Counted from the first letter of the stretch, positions 46,301-57,221 are shown. The stretch is DNA of 64,000 nucleotides from Euphorbia lathyris (GCF_963576675.1 NC_088915.1:86995501-87059500); one strand, 5' to 3'. Notes: generated by a model from the letters alone, not told the origin. Translations and numbers: made by a program.

Positions 46301-49300
46301 TTTTTAGGATAAAATAAAATTCAGGTACCAAAATGTGAATTAAGGTAAAGTTCAGGTACCATTGATGTAATTAACATATGAAACTCGTGTTGACCGGTCA
46401 TTAACCGGTAAAATACACTAAATTGTCCGATCATCGTTACTTCAGGTATATTTTTTAGACAATGTAATCTAGGTACCAAAGTTTGAATTAGGGTAAAGTT
46501 CAGGTACCATTGGTGTAATTTACCCAGCAAAGAAATGTACAAACAAATGGCGAACATACCGTATTGATCTAGCCTGATTGATAGACCAATTGATCTGTGT
46601 AGTAGGACCACCCGGGATTGGACCAGAAAGTCCATTGCGCGAGTTGCTATAGTGAAGAATTGAAGTTGTTGTGAGTACCCGAGTGGTGAAGCGTGTGGAT
46701 ACTACAATGTAGTAGTCTCGGGCGGGTTGATCAGCCGTGACCAAGACAGAATAGGACTGTCCGAGATGAACATCAAGGGCAGCATATGTGTTTTGAAGTG
46801 TGTGAGATCCTTCTACCTCTACTACTTTCATCATATGGCCTTGGATTCGGAAGTTGATCGATGTCGAAAGACCGACATTCGATATCCTGAACCTATATGT
46901 CCTGCCTGCAAGTAGATATTCAGAATGTAGTTTGAATTTCGTTACTAAAAAACACCAATGAAGTTCGGGAAATACACGCGGACGAGAAGAAACTCAACAT
47001 GGAAAAAAAAGCGGATGAAGAAACGACAATTTCAGCAATACTGATGGACCAGCACTCCGAGCTAGCTCAAAGTGCCGGCAAAGCAGCAGCTTTCGCCCCA
47101 CCAACACACTGAGCTAGGAGTAGGGCTGTAACTGAGCCGAGCTTTGGCCTGGTCATGCTCGGCTCTTTAGAAAATTGACGAGCTCGAGCTTGAGCTCAAC
47201 ATCTTGCTCGTGAGCTTGTTCACAAGCTTTGCTCGAGAGCAACTAGTTAATAATGTTCATGAACTTCGCTCGCAAACGACTTATTAATTATGTTTATTTG
47301 AAATTTCTTTAACACGAAACTACATAGATGAAACTACATAGATTTGAAACCTACAAAACTATATTGTTTTACATATCCTCTTTATAGAAATACTATAATT
47401 AAAAAAAGGGTAAAGTTCAAATAAAACCCCTGTGGTTTCACTAATTTTCAGATAAAGGATTATGGTTTACTTTTTATCAAAACGAGGATTGAGGTTTCAC
47501 ACTTTTAATAATGCTATTAAAACTATCTTTAACGACCTGAAAATGAAATTTTTTAAGAATTAAAGTTATTCAATGCCATATTTTCTATGGAACTACATTT
47601 TCGATTTTAGAAAATCATATTTTTTAGAACTTTCTCTCTCTAAACATTAACTTTCCCTCTCTTTACCTAATATCATCTAAATAATCTCGAAATAAAAAAG
47701 TTGAAGAATTAAAGTTGCTTAGAATATTAGTAGTTTTTAAAATATGTCATTTTTGAAGTCGTCAAGAGTGATTTTAATAGTATCAATCGAAAAAGTCCTT
47801 ATTTTGATAAATTTGAAAACCTCAGTCCTCGTTTTGACAAAAAGTAAACCAGTCCTTTATCTGAAAATTAGTGAAACCACAGGGGTTTTATTTGAACTTT
47901 ACCCTTAAAAAAATAATCAAACCAAGCTTGCTCACGAGCGTGTTCATGAATATTATAATCGAGCTTGTTCATGAACATTATAATCGAGTTTGTTCATGAT
48001 CTTGTTCATAAACCTATAACTGAACCTGCTCGTTAGCTTTCGAGCTGAGTTTTACCGTGCTCAAGCTCAGCTCGTTTATAAATCCAGCCGAACATGGTTG
48101 AGATTTTATCAAGCTGAACACCGAGCCGCTCTTGAGCGGCTCAGCTCATTTACAGCTCTAGCTAGGAGTTAAGGGAAGATTCGGAATTTTTCCTCTTTAG
48201 TCCAAAGTTTTTATATTTTTAATTATAACCCCTAATTGTACTCATTGATGCATACCTTGATCAACTGTAAAAGTGTTTCCGTTCCATCCACGACCATTGA
48301 TAAGAAGACCATCGGGGAAGGGAAGATCACGACCGGCATCCAAGAGTCGTCTCAATTGCTAAAATCAGGGAAAAACAAATTTAGTGCCCGTTCAGTTCTC
48401 CTTTTTATAGCTCTTTTTTATTGTTTACTCCAAACAGTAGATTTAAAATGTTCGGTAAAGATTGAGAAAAACTGTTTAAACTAGCAAACAGTAAACAACA
48501 ACAACCGAACTAAACAAACCATTACATACGAATTGGAAATGCAGAATAAGAATTTGAAAATTTTGCTTACATAGTGATCTCTCTTGTACCAATCTCCGGC
48601 TAGTACGATAAAATCTCCAACCGGAGGAGGGAAAGGAATCGGAATCCGAGGACGGTTCCAGATTCTGATACCGCCGAACCCTCCAGCAGCCTTGTGCATC
48701 CAAAGAGATGGGAAGTAAAAAAAGCTACCAATCTGGTCCTTAACTTGGAGGATATAAGTGAAGTTTTTTCCTGGCATGATGGGGCATGTTGTACCATAAA
48801 CTCCATCCTGCCATGAATTTCTTCTCTGTTGTATGCCATTCCTGTTGGAAAATCATTAGCTATTATGAGTCTAAATTCCATAATGAATTTAAGAACCTTA
48901 TTATAGACATAATGTGAGGGCGGTGAGTAAGGTAAACATCGTTGTCGTGTGATCGAGAGGTCACGGGTTCAAGTCTTAGGAGTGGCCTCTTGCCAAAAAA
49001 ATTGGCAGGGGAAGGCTTGCATCCAATATACCCTTATGGTAGGACCCTTCCCCAGACCCTTCCCCAGACCCTCGCTTAGCAAGGACATATAGTGGATAGG
49101 GCCGCTTTTTTTTATTGTAGACATAATCTCAAAGATGTAATTACTCGATCTGTTTATGTTGCACGGATGGTCACGGAAGTTTGGGGTCCACAAAGGTCAA
49201 GTTCTAGCTAATTTGTGTATAAAAGCTCACCGGAATATTGATATGGTACAAAAGACAGTTGACTATATGCCAACTAGGTCGTAGTGTTGGAAAATGATGT

Positions 49301-52300
49301 GATGTTTTGAACAAATTTATGCTTACGTGTCCACGTGGTGTAATCGAGTCGATCTTTAGCTCATGCTTGGTTCATTAAAGGATTGACGAGCTCGACCTCG
49401 AGCTCAACATCATATACGTGAGCTTCTCGCGAGCATCTTCACGAGCTTTGCTAGCGAGTAGCTCATTAATTATGTTCATGAACAATTCATTAATTATGTC
49501 CATTTGAAATTTCTTTGATAAAAAACTACGTAGTTTTGAAACCTACAAAACACTAAAGTTTACACAAAACTATGTTGTTTTACATTTCCCCTTTATATAA
49601 ATACTATTATTAAAAAAAAAAAAATAATTGAACTAAGCTTGTTCAGGAGCGTGTTCATGAACATTATAATCGAGCTTGTTCGTGAACCTATAATCAAGCT
49701 TTCGAGTCGAGTTTCGCGATGCTCAAGCTCGACTCACTTATAAATCGAACCGAACACGGTTGAGATTTTATCATGCCAAGCGACTCGGCTCATTTACAGA
49801 CCTACTTATGTGCCACGTTAACATTCCAATGAGCTTTTTTGTACACAAATTGGTCGGAATGACACCTATTGAAATCAAATGTGAAGTCCCATGATTTTAT
49901 CGAAAGAAAATGAAATTTAATGATCTCTATATACGGACAGTTGTGTTCACATGGACCGTGAATGACCAAATAAATTTGATCAGTTACTGTTAGATCTAGA
50001 CTTATTAGAATCCTATGGTGGAGATTCAAAACATTCTAAGACTTATATTTAATAAGCCTAGATCTAACGGTGAATGATCAAATTCCTTTAGTCATTTAGG
50101 ATCCACGTGAACACTACCGTCCCCCTGAAATAGATCTCAAACTTTAATGACCGTTGTTGCAATTTACCCAATAGTTCAAGGGGTAAATTACACCCATGGC
50201 CACTGAACTTTACCCATTTAATATTGTGGTCACTGAACTTCAATTCTTAACACTATGGTCACTGAACTTTACACTTTTTAACACCAGTGGCCACTCAACT
50301 TTAACTAACTCTTAAAATAACTGTTAACGACCTCAAAATGAAAATATTCAAGAATTAAAGTTGTTCACAACCACATTTACCATGAAACCACATTTATTAT
50401 TTTCCAAAATCAACTTTTTTGGAGCTTTCTCTTTCTAAAAATTCACTCTCTCTCCTAACCAAACAACGTATAAATGACCTCAAAACGAAAATTTTCAAGG
50501 ATTAAAGTTCCTTAGAATATCATTAACTCTTCGAATTTTTTATTTTGAGATCATCCACTGTCGTTTTGAGGCATTGAATGGCTATCGGTGTTAAAAAATG
50601 TAAAGTTCAGTGGGCAATACCTTTAAGAATTGAATTTCAAACGTTGAGTGGTCATGGGTGTAATTTACCCATAGTTTAAGTTAACAAAGTTTGGAGCTTT
50701 CAGTAAAATTATAGGAGGGAAATCATATGCTTCATTGACATTAATATCAAAACTCAGTCAAATTTGGTAAAAACTGATTAATCTGTGCAGAGAAAGAGTG
50801 AGACAAACAGAACAATTTGTCCTCATTTTCCCAGATCTAGATGCTAGACAATTTCTGTTTTTATGTCAGCAGCAACAATAATTTATTTAATTTAAAAAAC
50901 ATTATCACAAGATTACTGACAATAAATATCAGAAACATAAATATAGGTCTCAAGATGTGTAGCATGTGGGTAGTGAAATCAATTACAACTTGCATAGCTG
51001 GAATATTTAATAGCATATTCCAAGGTAGCACATGAATGGGTCCTCATACAATTATAAGTTTTTTTTTAATGGTTGATACAAGTATAAGTTAATCAAACTG
51101 AGATTTAAACATGCATGCAGTAATGATTCCATGTGTTTTCAGATTTTTTTTGTCGGTATTGGTAAAATTTTTATTTTTCTAAATTTGACTGATAACGAAT
51201 TCAAAATGTAAATTTTCAAGAATTAAAGTTGATTAGTATATTTTTTATTTTTCAAAATTTTCATTTTGAGATCGTTATCGGTCAAATTTGGAAAAATGAA
51301 AATTTTGACAAACACAGGTACCAATCTGCAAAAAATATGAAACCATAAGGTTTTGTTTGAAATTAACCCTAAAAACTAGGCTTAATAAAAACTTGTCTAA
51401 AAAGTTTGACTGGTCTCCTGGATAATTTACATAGTGTCTGGTTAACCCTCTCAACTTGCTTAAAATTATCTATCGGTCATCTGAATTTGTTTAAAGTGAC
51501 CTATTAGCCCTCTAAACTTGCTTACAGTGACCTATTGGCTCCCTGAACTTGAGTACAGTGGCCTATTTGTTCTATGAACTTGTTTAAATTGATATACATT
51601 GCAATTTGTCTAATTCTGAAAAAAAAAAAAAAAAACTTAAAAAATAAAGGCCTAATTCGTGATTCTAAGTCTTTAAAACAAATGAATTTTCTATTTTGTA
51701 TATTTTTATCGTGTTTTTATAGATTCAGGAACTTAATCATTATACTTTAAGCAAGTTTAAGAGACTAATAAGATACTGTGAAAGTTCACAAGACGGTCAA
51801 TTTTAGACAAGTTATTAAGCCTGGAAACTAAGATTCTGAATTGACATGAGTAGGAATAACAATTATAAGGACTACCAAGAAAAGTGGTTGAAATAGTGGT
51901 TCTGTTGCACATTCAACGGTAACTAACTAAAGGTATAACTTTATTTGCATAAATCACTAAACTTTTCATTATTTCGGTCAATTTATGTAGAAAAATTCAT
52001 TGAAATGTAATACCATCTAAGCAACAAATTCTTATATTAAGTACTGGGTCTTCCGGAATTTTCACATGCATTGCTCATTCACCGTTAGATCTAGGCTTAT
52101 TAGAATTCTAAGGTAGAGATTCAAAGCATCGTGAGGCTTAGATTTAATAAGCCTATATCTAACGGTGAATGAGCAAATTCACTTCCTCATTAAGGTGCAT
52201 GTGAAAATTCCTGGTGGGTCATTCGGAAGATCCGCAATTCACATTTGAACATGTGTATTGTGACCCCACGTAATAATTAAAATAGTAGGACCTCTTATAA

Positions 52301-54183
52301 TATGTGTGGGTTCATGTCATATATGTCAAAATATGTATGGGAGGTCCCCCATTTGACATGGAGAACCGGGTGCTTCTAATAATTTGCCCTAAGCATAATA
52401 ACTACATACATGCCATGTAACACATCCTAAGCCACAAAAAAAAAAATCATGTTTTTATTCAACGAAGCGCTTGGTAAACTGTAATCGAGCCGCCGAGCCG
52501 AGCATGAACCTGTTCATGCTCGTCTTAATAGAAAATTGACGAGCTCAAGTCCAAGCTTAAAATCATGTTCATGAGCTACTCGTGGCAGAAATGTCATAAC
52601 TACCTATGTGCCATGTGACACATCCTAAGCCAAAAAAATATACCATATTTTTATCTAACGAAGCGCTTAGTAGGGCTCTAATCGAGCCGCTAAGCTGAGC
52701 TTTGACCTATCTATACTCGGCTTAATAGAAAATTGACGAGCTCAAGCTCGAGCTTAAAATCATGTTCATGAGCTGCTCGTTGCAGAAATGTGCTAACTAC
52801 ATATGTGCCATGTGACACATCCTAAGCCCGCTAAAAAAAATCGCATTTTTATCCAACCAAGCGCTTGGTAAACAGTAATTGAGCCGCCGAGCTGAGTTTT
52901 GACATGCTCATGCTCGGCTAAATAGAAAATTGACAAGCTCAAGCCCGAGCTTATAATCATGTTCATGAGCTGCTCGTTGCAGAAACGTGATAACTACATA
53001 TGTGCCATGTGACACATCCTAAGCCCCCTCCCCAAATAAAAGGCGTATTTTTATCCAACCAAGCGCTTAGTAAACAGTAATCGAGTCGCCAACCCGAGCT
53101 TTGATCTGCTCATGTTTAGCTTAATAGAAAATTTACGAACTCAAGCCCGAGCTTAAAATCATGTTCATGAGATGCTCGTGGTAAAAATGTGATAACTACA
53201 TATGTGCCATGTGACACATCCTAAGCCACAAAAAAAAAAATCATATTTCGCTGAACCGAGCTTTGACCTGCTCATGCTCGGCTTAATAGAAAATTGACGA
53301 GCTTAAACCCGAGCTTAAAATCATGTTCATGAGCTGCTCGTTTATTTGTTCACGAGCTTTGCTTGCGATGAGCTCATTAATTATGTTCATTTGAAATTTC
53401 TTTAACACAAATTTAAGCTAAAAAACTAAAATTTACGTAAAATTATGTTGTCTTATATTTCCCATTTATAAAAAAAATACTATTATTAAAAAAATAATTG
53501 AACCAAACTTGGCTACGAGTGTGTTACTCGTGTTCATGAACATTGCAATCGAGCTTGTTCATGAACGAATAACAGAGCTTTCGAGCCGAGTTTCACCATG
53601 CCGAAGCTCGATTCATTTATAAAACATGGTCCAGTTTTTATCGAGCAGAATGCCGAGCCGCGCTCATGGACGGTTCGGCTCATTTACAGCCCCTAGATCT
53701 AGTACATTGTTCAAACCCAGATCATTTTTAGCAATCCACAACAGTAAAAGCATAACAATGTAACACCCAAAACTAAAACCCCCAAATTTCTTCCATTAAT
53801 GAACTAAGAAATTCCTATTAATTACCAAGAAATGAGAAATGGCTCCCTCAGATAGTTGAAAACATTGATAATCAGATTATCATTTGTGATTGCATCAATA
53901 TGAGGCCCTGGAAACTGCCCATTAATCAAAATCCCCTGCAACACCATAAAAAAACCCCCAAAAAAACAGTCAAAACCCCAAATTGAAAACACAAACAAAG
54001 TTCATTCCTTTCCACATTATAAACTTAACCCAGTACCTGTTGCTTAACACCCAGAGGGTAAATGTCACCATAAGTGACTTTCCAGTTGAAGAATCTATAA
54101 GGGTTGTCGCCATTAACGCCATTACTAGCAAGAAAGAAGAAGAAAACTAGAGGAAGAAGATGAAGATACTTGCAATTTCTCAT
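43355..54183 (-). CDS. SKS: SKU5-similar (SKS) multicopper-oxidase-like protein, 8 exons, 544 aa
   Basis: Exons (plus-strand coordinates, transcribed right to left): 54,037-54,183; 53,826-53,935; 48,571-48,841; 48,256-48,358; 46,560-46,905; 45,425-45,790; 45,239-45,317; 43,355-43,567. All introns are GT-AG and the phases join into 545 codons with one stop. Residues 1-25 form a signal peptide (LHLLPLVFFFFLASNG). Three cupredoxin domains follow, with DNPYRFFNWKVTYGDIYPLG, ISWNGIQQRRNSWQDG (about 84-99), AAGGFGGIRIWNRPRIPIPF and VYPKSWTAVYMALDNVGMWN. NFT, NWS and NLT are possible N-glycosylation sites. Most copper ligands of laccases and ascorbate oxidase are absent (no HWHG, no HCH); only a partial WHIDGH remains. 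So it is probably a secreted, non-oxidase apoplastic protein of the SKS family, known for roles in directional growth and pollen tubes. The end (GRHTRPF) has no GPI-anchor signal, unlike SKU5. All seven introns interrupt the coding sequence; intron 2 is 4,984 bp. No frame damage is seen. Confidence 0.95.
43931..45098. mobile_element. foldback element with three tandem long hairpins, in SKS intron 7
   Basis: ATATCAAAC flanks it at 43,922-43,930 and 45,099-45,107 (9 bp). The outer ends are inverted over about 85 bp (TAAAATCACTAAAG and counterpart). Inside, three units (about 44,045-44,290; 44,340-44,600; 44,745-44,980) each have arms AAGTCCTACTTGTTAAC / GTTGACAAGTAGGAATT and ATAAGATTCTTCAT / ATGAAGAATCTTA. 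It has no coding capacity. A partial relative of the left end lies at 43,578-43,625. Confidence 0.75.
45839..46525. mobile_element. Mutator-like foldback MITE, copy in SKS intron 5 (left end lost)
   Basis: It is closely related to 31,930-32,653; it starts within the arm (TACCTGAAGTGACGATGACC) and ends CCATTGGTGTAATTTACCC. The left terminal 70-80 bp is missing. Flanks AGCAAATAT and AGCAAAGAA agree at 7 of 9 bases. The centre holds a CT/TA microsatellite (about 46,132-46,168). Confidence 0.75.
47121..48160. mobile_element. hAT-like element in SKS intron 4, with nested MITE
   Basis: Ends TAGGGCTGTAACTGAGCCGA and CAGCTCATTTACAGCTCTA. GCTAGGAG flanks it at 47,113-47,120 and 48,161-48,168 (8 bp). 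It is rich in GAGCTCG/CGAGCTT words. A second MITE is nested at 47,408-47,904. It has no transposase. Confidence 0.9.
47408..47904. mobile_element. Mutator-like MITE nested in the hAT element
   Basis: Starts GGGTAAAGTTCAAATAAAAC and ends GTTTTATTTGAACTTTACCC, a perfect 20-bp terminal match that extends imperfectly to over 50 bp. Flanked by TTAAAAAAA at 47,399-47,407 and 47,905-47,913 (9 bp). Confidence 0.9.
48914..49117 (+). mobile_element. Au-like SINE in SKS intron 2
   Basis: TAGACATAAT flanks it at 48,904-48,913 and 49,118-49,127 (10 bp). A B-box-like GGGTTCAAGTCTT (about 48,965) lies in the 5' half. The body, with GCCTCTTGCC, CCCTTCCCCAGACCC (partly duplicated) and TAGTGGATAGGGCCGC, and the short T-run tail resemble the Au SINE family of plants. 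About 204 bp, of full-length size. It is opposite to the gene's orientation. Confidence 0.8.
49330..49804. mobile_element. hAT-like element, second copy (SKS intron 2)
   Basis: Same family as 47,121-48,160: GACGAGCTCG, CATGAACATTATAATCGAGC and an end at CTCATTTACAGACCTA. Flanks CTTACGTG (49,322-49,329) and CTTATGTG (49,805-49,812) differ at one base. The left terminus is altered. Confidence 0.75.
49925..50135. repeat. hairpin MITE-like element, copy 1 (SKS intron 2)
   Basis: Arms GTTAGATCTAGACTTATTAG and AATAAGCCTAGATCTAACGG lie at about 49,988 and 50,050, with outer arms around GTGTTCACATGG / CCACGTGAACAC. A homologous hairpin lies at about 52,045-52,235. Confidence 0.7.
50180..50670. mobile_element. 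Mutator-like MITE (SKS intron 2)
   Basis: Starts GGGTAAATTACACCCATGGC (from 50,181) and ends GTCATGGGTGTAATTTACCC. Flanked by ATAGTTCAA (50,171-50,179) and ATAGTTTAA (50,671-50,679), 9 bp with one mismatch. The termini resemble those of 31,930-32,653. Confidence 0.88.
51386..51830. repeat. foldback element, 'ACTTGCTTA' family (SKS intron 2)
   Basis: Five imperfect units like 'GACCTATTAGCCCTCTAAAC' form the left arm, and an inverted arm ends with AATTTTAGACAAGTTATTAAG. It is like 32,785-33,305 in style. A T-rich remnant of another foldback (51,140-51,370) precedes it. Confidence 0.55.
52045..52235. repeat. hairpin MITE-like element, copy 2 (SKS intron 2)
   Basis: GTCTTCCGGAATTTTCACAT... pairs with ...ATGTGAAAATTCC...GGAAGATCC. 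The inner arms CACCGTTAGATCTAGGCTTA and TAAGCCTATATCTAACGGTG are homologous to copy 1. Confidence 0.75.
52398..53340 (+). repeat. tandem array, about 198-bp unit, made of a hAT end plus its flank (SKS intron 2)
   Basis: The word TGCCATGTRACACATCCTAA occurs at about 52,411, 52,609, 52,806, 53,003 and 53,205 (spacing 198, 197, 197, 202). Each unit holds about 120 bp of the left end of the hAT family (TAATCGAGCCGC, AAAATTGACGAGCTCAAG, ATGTTCATGAGCTGCTCG) and about 80 bp of what was flanking DNA. Confidence 0.88.
53340..53695 (+). mobile_element. remainder of the hAT-like element at the end of the array
   Basis: It continues the last unit into the normal element body (GAGCTTTGCTTGCGATGAGC, ATGAACATTGCAATCGAGC) and ends at GGCTCATTTACAGCCCCTA. 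The base run after it (GATCTAGT) has no clear partner on the left, as the left flank was amplified. Confidence 0.8.
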
Positions 54184-54255
54184 TTTCTTTCTTTTTTTCT
54201 CTGTGGAGTGTTTGGTTTCAGTGGAAATTGAAAAAGAGAGAGACTTTAAGCATGC

Positions 54256-54263
54256 ATTATAAA
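54256..54263 (-). promoter_or_regulatory. candidate TATA box of the SKS gene
   Basis: On the minus strand TTTATAAT lies about 73-80 bp upstream of the start codon, preceded by a GA/CT-rich stretch. Distance suits a short 5' UTR. This is by position and sequence only. Confidence 0.4.
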
Positions 54264-54299
54264 GAAAGAGAGAGTGAGTGAATGGGTCCCCATTTCTTG

Positions 54300-55216
54300 T
54301 TCTTGGAATTTTTATCTATCTCTGGTTATTTTATTTTTTGGTAGCAGAGCTAGTAGGGAGAAAGATGGGCATGGCATTGGCTTTTTTTAACTAAACAAAA
54401 AACAGAGATTGGCGCATTAGCTGGCGCTCTCCATTGGGTTTTGTGACAATACACTATTTTAGTGTTTTTACATACAAAAATTAAAACTTTTTCGATGTTT
54501 TTCCACGATAAGTGAGTATTCAAACCCTCTAGATCCATCTTTGCCTGTATGCACGAGCACTTCTAGTTAGTAGCCTTTCTGCGTCTCATATCTGTGTCCG
54601 TGTCTATTTGTTATAAGATATTTTATGAAGGTTATGTATTAGAAATAACGTTTCTAGTATCTGTTTCCGTGTACATGTCTGTTTCCATGTACGTGTGTCC
54701 GTTCAACATAGGTCCCTGGTCATATGAACTTGCTTAAAATATTCTGATAGCTTCATAAACTTGTTTAAAATGTAGTCTAAGTAATCACTCAGTTGCAAAC
54801 AAAAAAAAGTAAGCTGAATGCGAAAAATGTGTAGCATGCGACTTGGAAAAGTTAAACAACCAAAGTCGAGGTATAGAGTTTTAATATTAAAGAGACCAAG
54901 TTTTACTGTTGAGCCAGTAAGAAACATTCTAAGGTCTCCGTTATACATCTTCTACATGCAATTTACTTTTTGTAACAGAGTGATCACATGACTATATTTA
55001 AACAAGTTAGGGGCTACCGGGACATTTGAAGCACGTTGGAAAACTATTGATACAATTTGAAATTTCAGGGAGTCAATCAAAGCTTTTTGAACAAGTTTAG
55101 GGACGGATGATATATTAAGTCATAAACTGAATATATATGTTGCCCTTACACTTAGTTTACAATTTCAACTACCCACCAAAGTTTCAAAAGTTTCAAATGA
55201 CCTTCTATTTTTATCT
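54300..55216. other. upstream region of the SKS gene with a foldback element
   Basis: About 54,715-55,125 is a relative of 32,785-33,305 (ATGAACTTGCTTAAAAT..., TTTTTGAACAAGTTTAGGG; also the shared GCGAAAAATGTGTAGCATGCGA). There is no gene. Any distal promoter elements of SKS would lie here, and I cannot identify them. Confidence 0.5.
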
Positions 55217-55225
55217 AATTATATT

Positions 55226-56028
55226 GGCTTAATGCCCCTCCAGTCCTTTTAACTTGTCCAAATTGGTCATTTTACCCCTCCAACTCTTCGAATGTCCTAT
55301 TTACCCCCTTAACTTTGTAAAAATGGTATTTCTCACCCCTCAACTTTTCCAAATTGGTCATTTTACCCCTCGCCAACTCATCGAATGTCCTATTTACCCC
55401 ATTAACTCCATAAAAGTGGTATTTTTCACCCCTTATGATCATATTTACCTTCTTAACTCCATAAGTGCAAAATTAATAAGACATATTCAAATGAGTTTGA
55501 AAATATATTTTTTTAATATCAACTTTTTATTTTGTTTGAATTTGATAATTATATTGATCTTTCATGTATTTATTACAATAATATTTTATTACAATAATTA
55601 GATAATCAAAATTTAACTAGCAAAAAAAGTTGATAAGAGAAAGAATGAATAAAAGATACAAATAACAAGAACATTAACATAAACAAATTAAAGACATTAT
55701 ATGTAGGGATAAGGTACCAAAATAGACCTATGATTTTTGGGAAAGTATCAATTTAGCACGTAAAAAAAATAGTACCAATACAGGTTTAACGTTTAAAAAA
55801 TGTATCAATTTAGGCCTCAATAACGAATTGTAAGGGGTGATAAATACCACTTTCATGGAGTTAATGAGATAAATAGGACATTCTAGGAGTTGGGGGTAAA
55901 TGGACAAGTTGAGGGGGGTGAGAAATACCACTTTTATGGAGTTAAGGGGGTAAATAGGATATTCGATGAGTTGAGAGGCTAAAATGATCAATTTGGACAA
56001 GTTAAAGGGGGTTGGGGAACAATAGGCC
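55226..56028. mobile_element. Mutator-like foldback element with 9-bp target duplication
   Basis: AATTATATT flanks it at 55,217-55,225 and 56,029-56,037. Left arm: AACTTGTCCAAATTGGTCAT, ATGTCCTATTTACCCCCTTA. Right arm: the inverse, with TAAGGGGGTAAATAGG and AATTTGGACAAGTTAAAGGG. Ends GGCTTAATGCCCC and GGCCTATTGTTCCCC. The frames at 55,254-55,601 and 55,728-56,030 are mirror products of the arms. Confidence 0.85.
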
Positions 56029-56037
56029 AATTATATT

Positions 56038-57212
56038 CAATAACCTCTTATTCTGGTTTCATTAAAGTCAATAACCTCAAAACTTCAATTGCCCCATAAA
56101 CTTTTAAAAGTTCCTAATTATCGTCTATTTAGTATGTTCTTTTTAAGACGTGTCGAGCACTTTTACATTTGGTAGAACGTGTCTCCTATTTTCTGTATCC
56201 AACAAATTTTATTAAGGAATAAAGGGTTATTGAATTCAATTGACAAAAATAGAGATCATTTGGAACTTTTAAAAGTTTAAAGAACATCTGAAGTTTTAGG
56301 CTAATTACAAGAGGCAATAGATGTTTTAAGCCCAAACTATACTATATGATGGATAAATTTGACTGTCATTTTTTTAAGCCCACGTTTGACCTTGATATAT
56401 GAAATGGTATAAATTTTATTTCTAACTTTTCCAAGTAAACTCAATTTTACCTATAGTTTTTTTTTTTTTTTTTTTTTTTAAAATTTGAACGAATTGGTTT
56501 GACAGTTATTTAACTATAATATCGAATCTTCTAAACAAGTTTGTCGATAAACTAAAACAATTTTATAGTTTTTGTTGGTTATGTGTAACTATATTAGTAA
56601 CACAGTAAACATTACTTTGACTAAAAAAAATTGTGATTAACCTATAGTTAGAAGATTTAATTGTTAGCATTTTAACAGATATTTTTTGTAACTCTATTAG
56701 TAATACACTAAAAATATCTTCGACATAATTAAAGTTTTGAATGTTTCATGTGACATTTAAACCAGTCCTTTCAAATTCTTGATAAATATGAATAAGATTG
56801 ATCTTAATTGAAAAGGATAAATTTGTACTATTTTATCTGTCGGTTTGAATCTGCACTTATATTTATTTTATTAATCGAGATATAATTGTGATATTAAATT
56901 ATTGATGATATAAATCGTCTAAGTTAGATCTTAAGTTCGAATCCTAATATATGAAAAAAAAAAAAGTTTCAATTGATAGAAAATTCATCTAAATGCTGTC
57001 CGATGAATCGAGAAATCAGATTAAACCTAAAAAAAAATAAAAAATAAAAAGTTATTGATGACATAAGACATGTAGTAAACTTTTTAAGACGTGTGAAGAA
57101 TCTAGTGGACTTTTAGTCTTTTACACCTCAAAATCTAGTAGACAAAAACCCATAAACAACAACTAATTAATTCGATTTTTATTGATTAAATTTTAAGTGA
57201 ATATATTAACAT
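56038..57212. other. AT-rich intergenic DNA, no gene
   Basis: At 56,460-56,800 there is a block also seen, diverged, at 60,272-60,430 (AAAAATTGTGATTAAC, TTAGTAATACA). T-run at 56,458-56,480. Nothing else. Confidence 0.5.
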
Positions 57213-57221
57213 ATTAATCGA

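Noticed and set aside
52398..53340. CRISPR-like regular spacing of repeats
   Set aside because: The repeats are about 198 bp, contiguous, and derive from a hAT end; the setting is a plant gene intron.
55254..56030. Two 100-115-codon frames, plus and minus, with similar proteins
   Set aside because: Both derive from the inverted arms of one foldback element.
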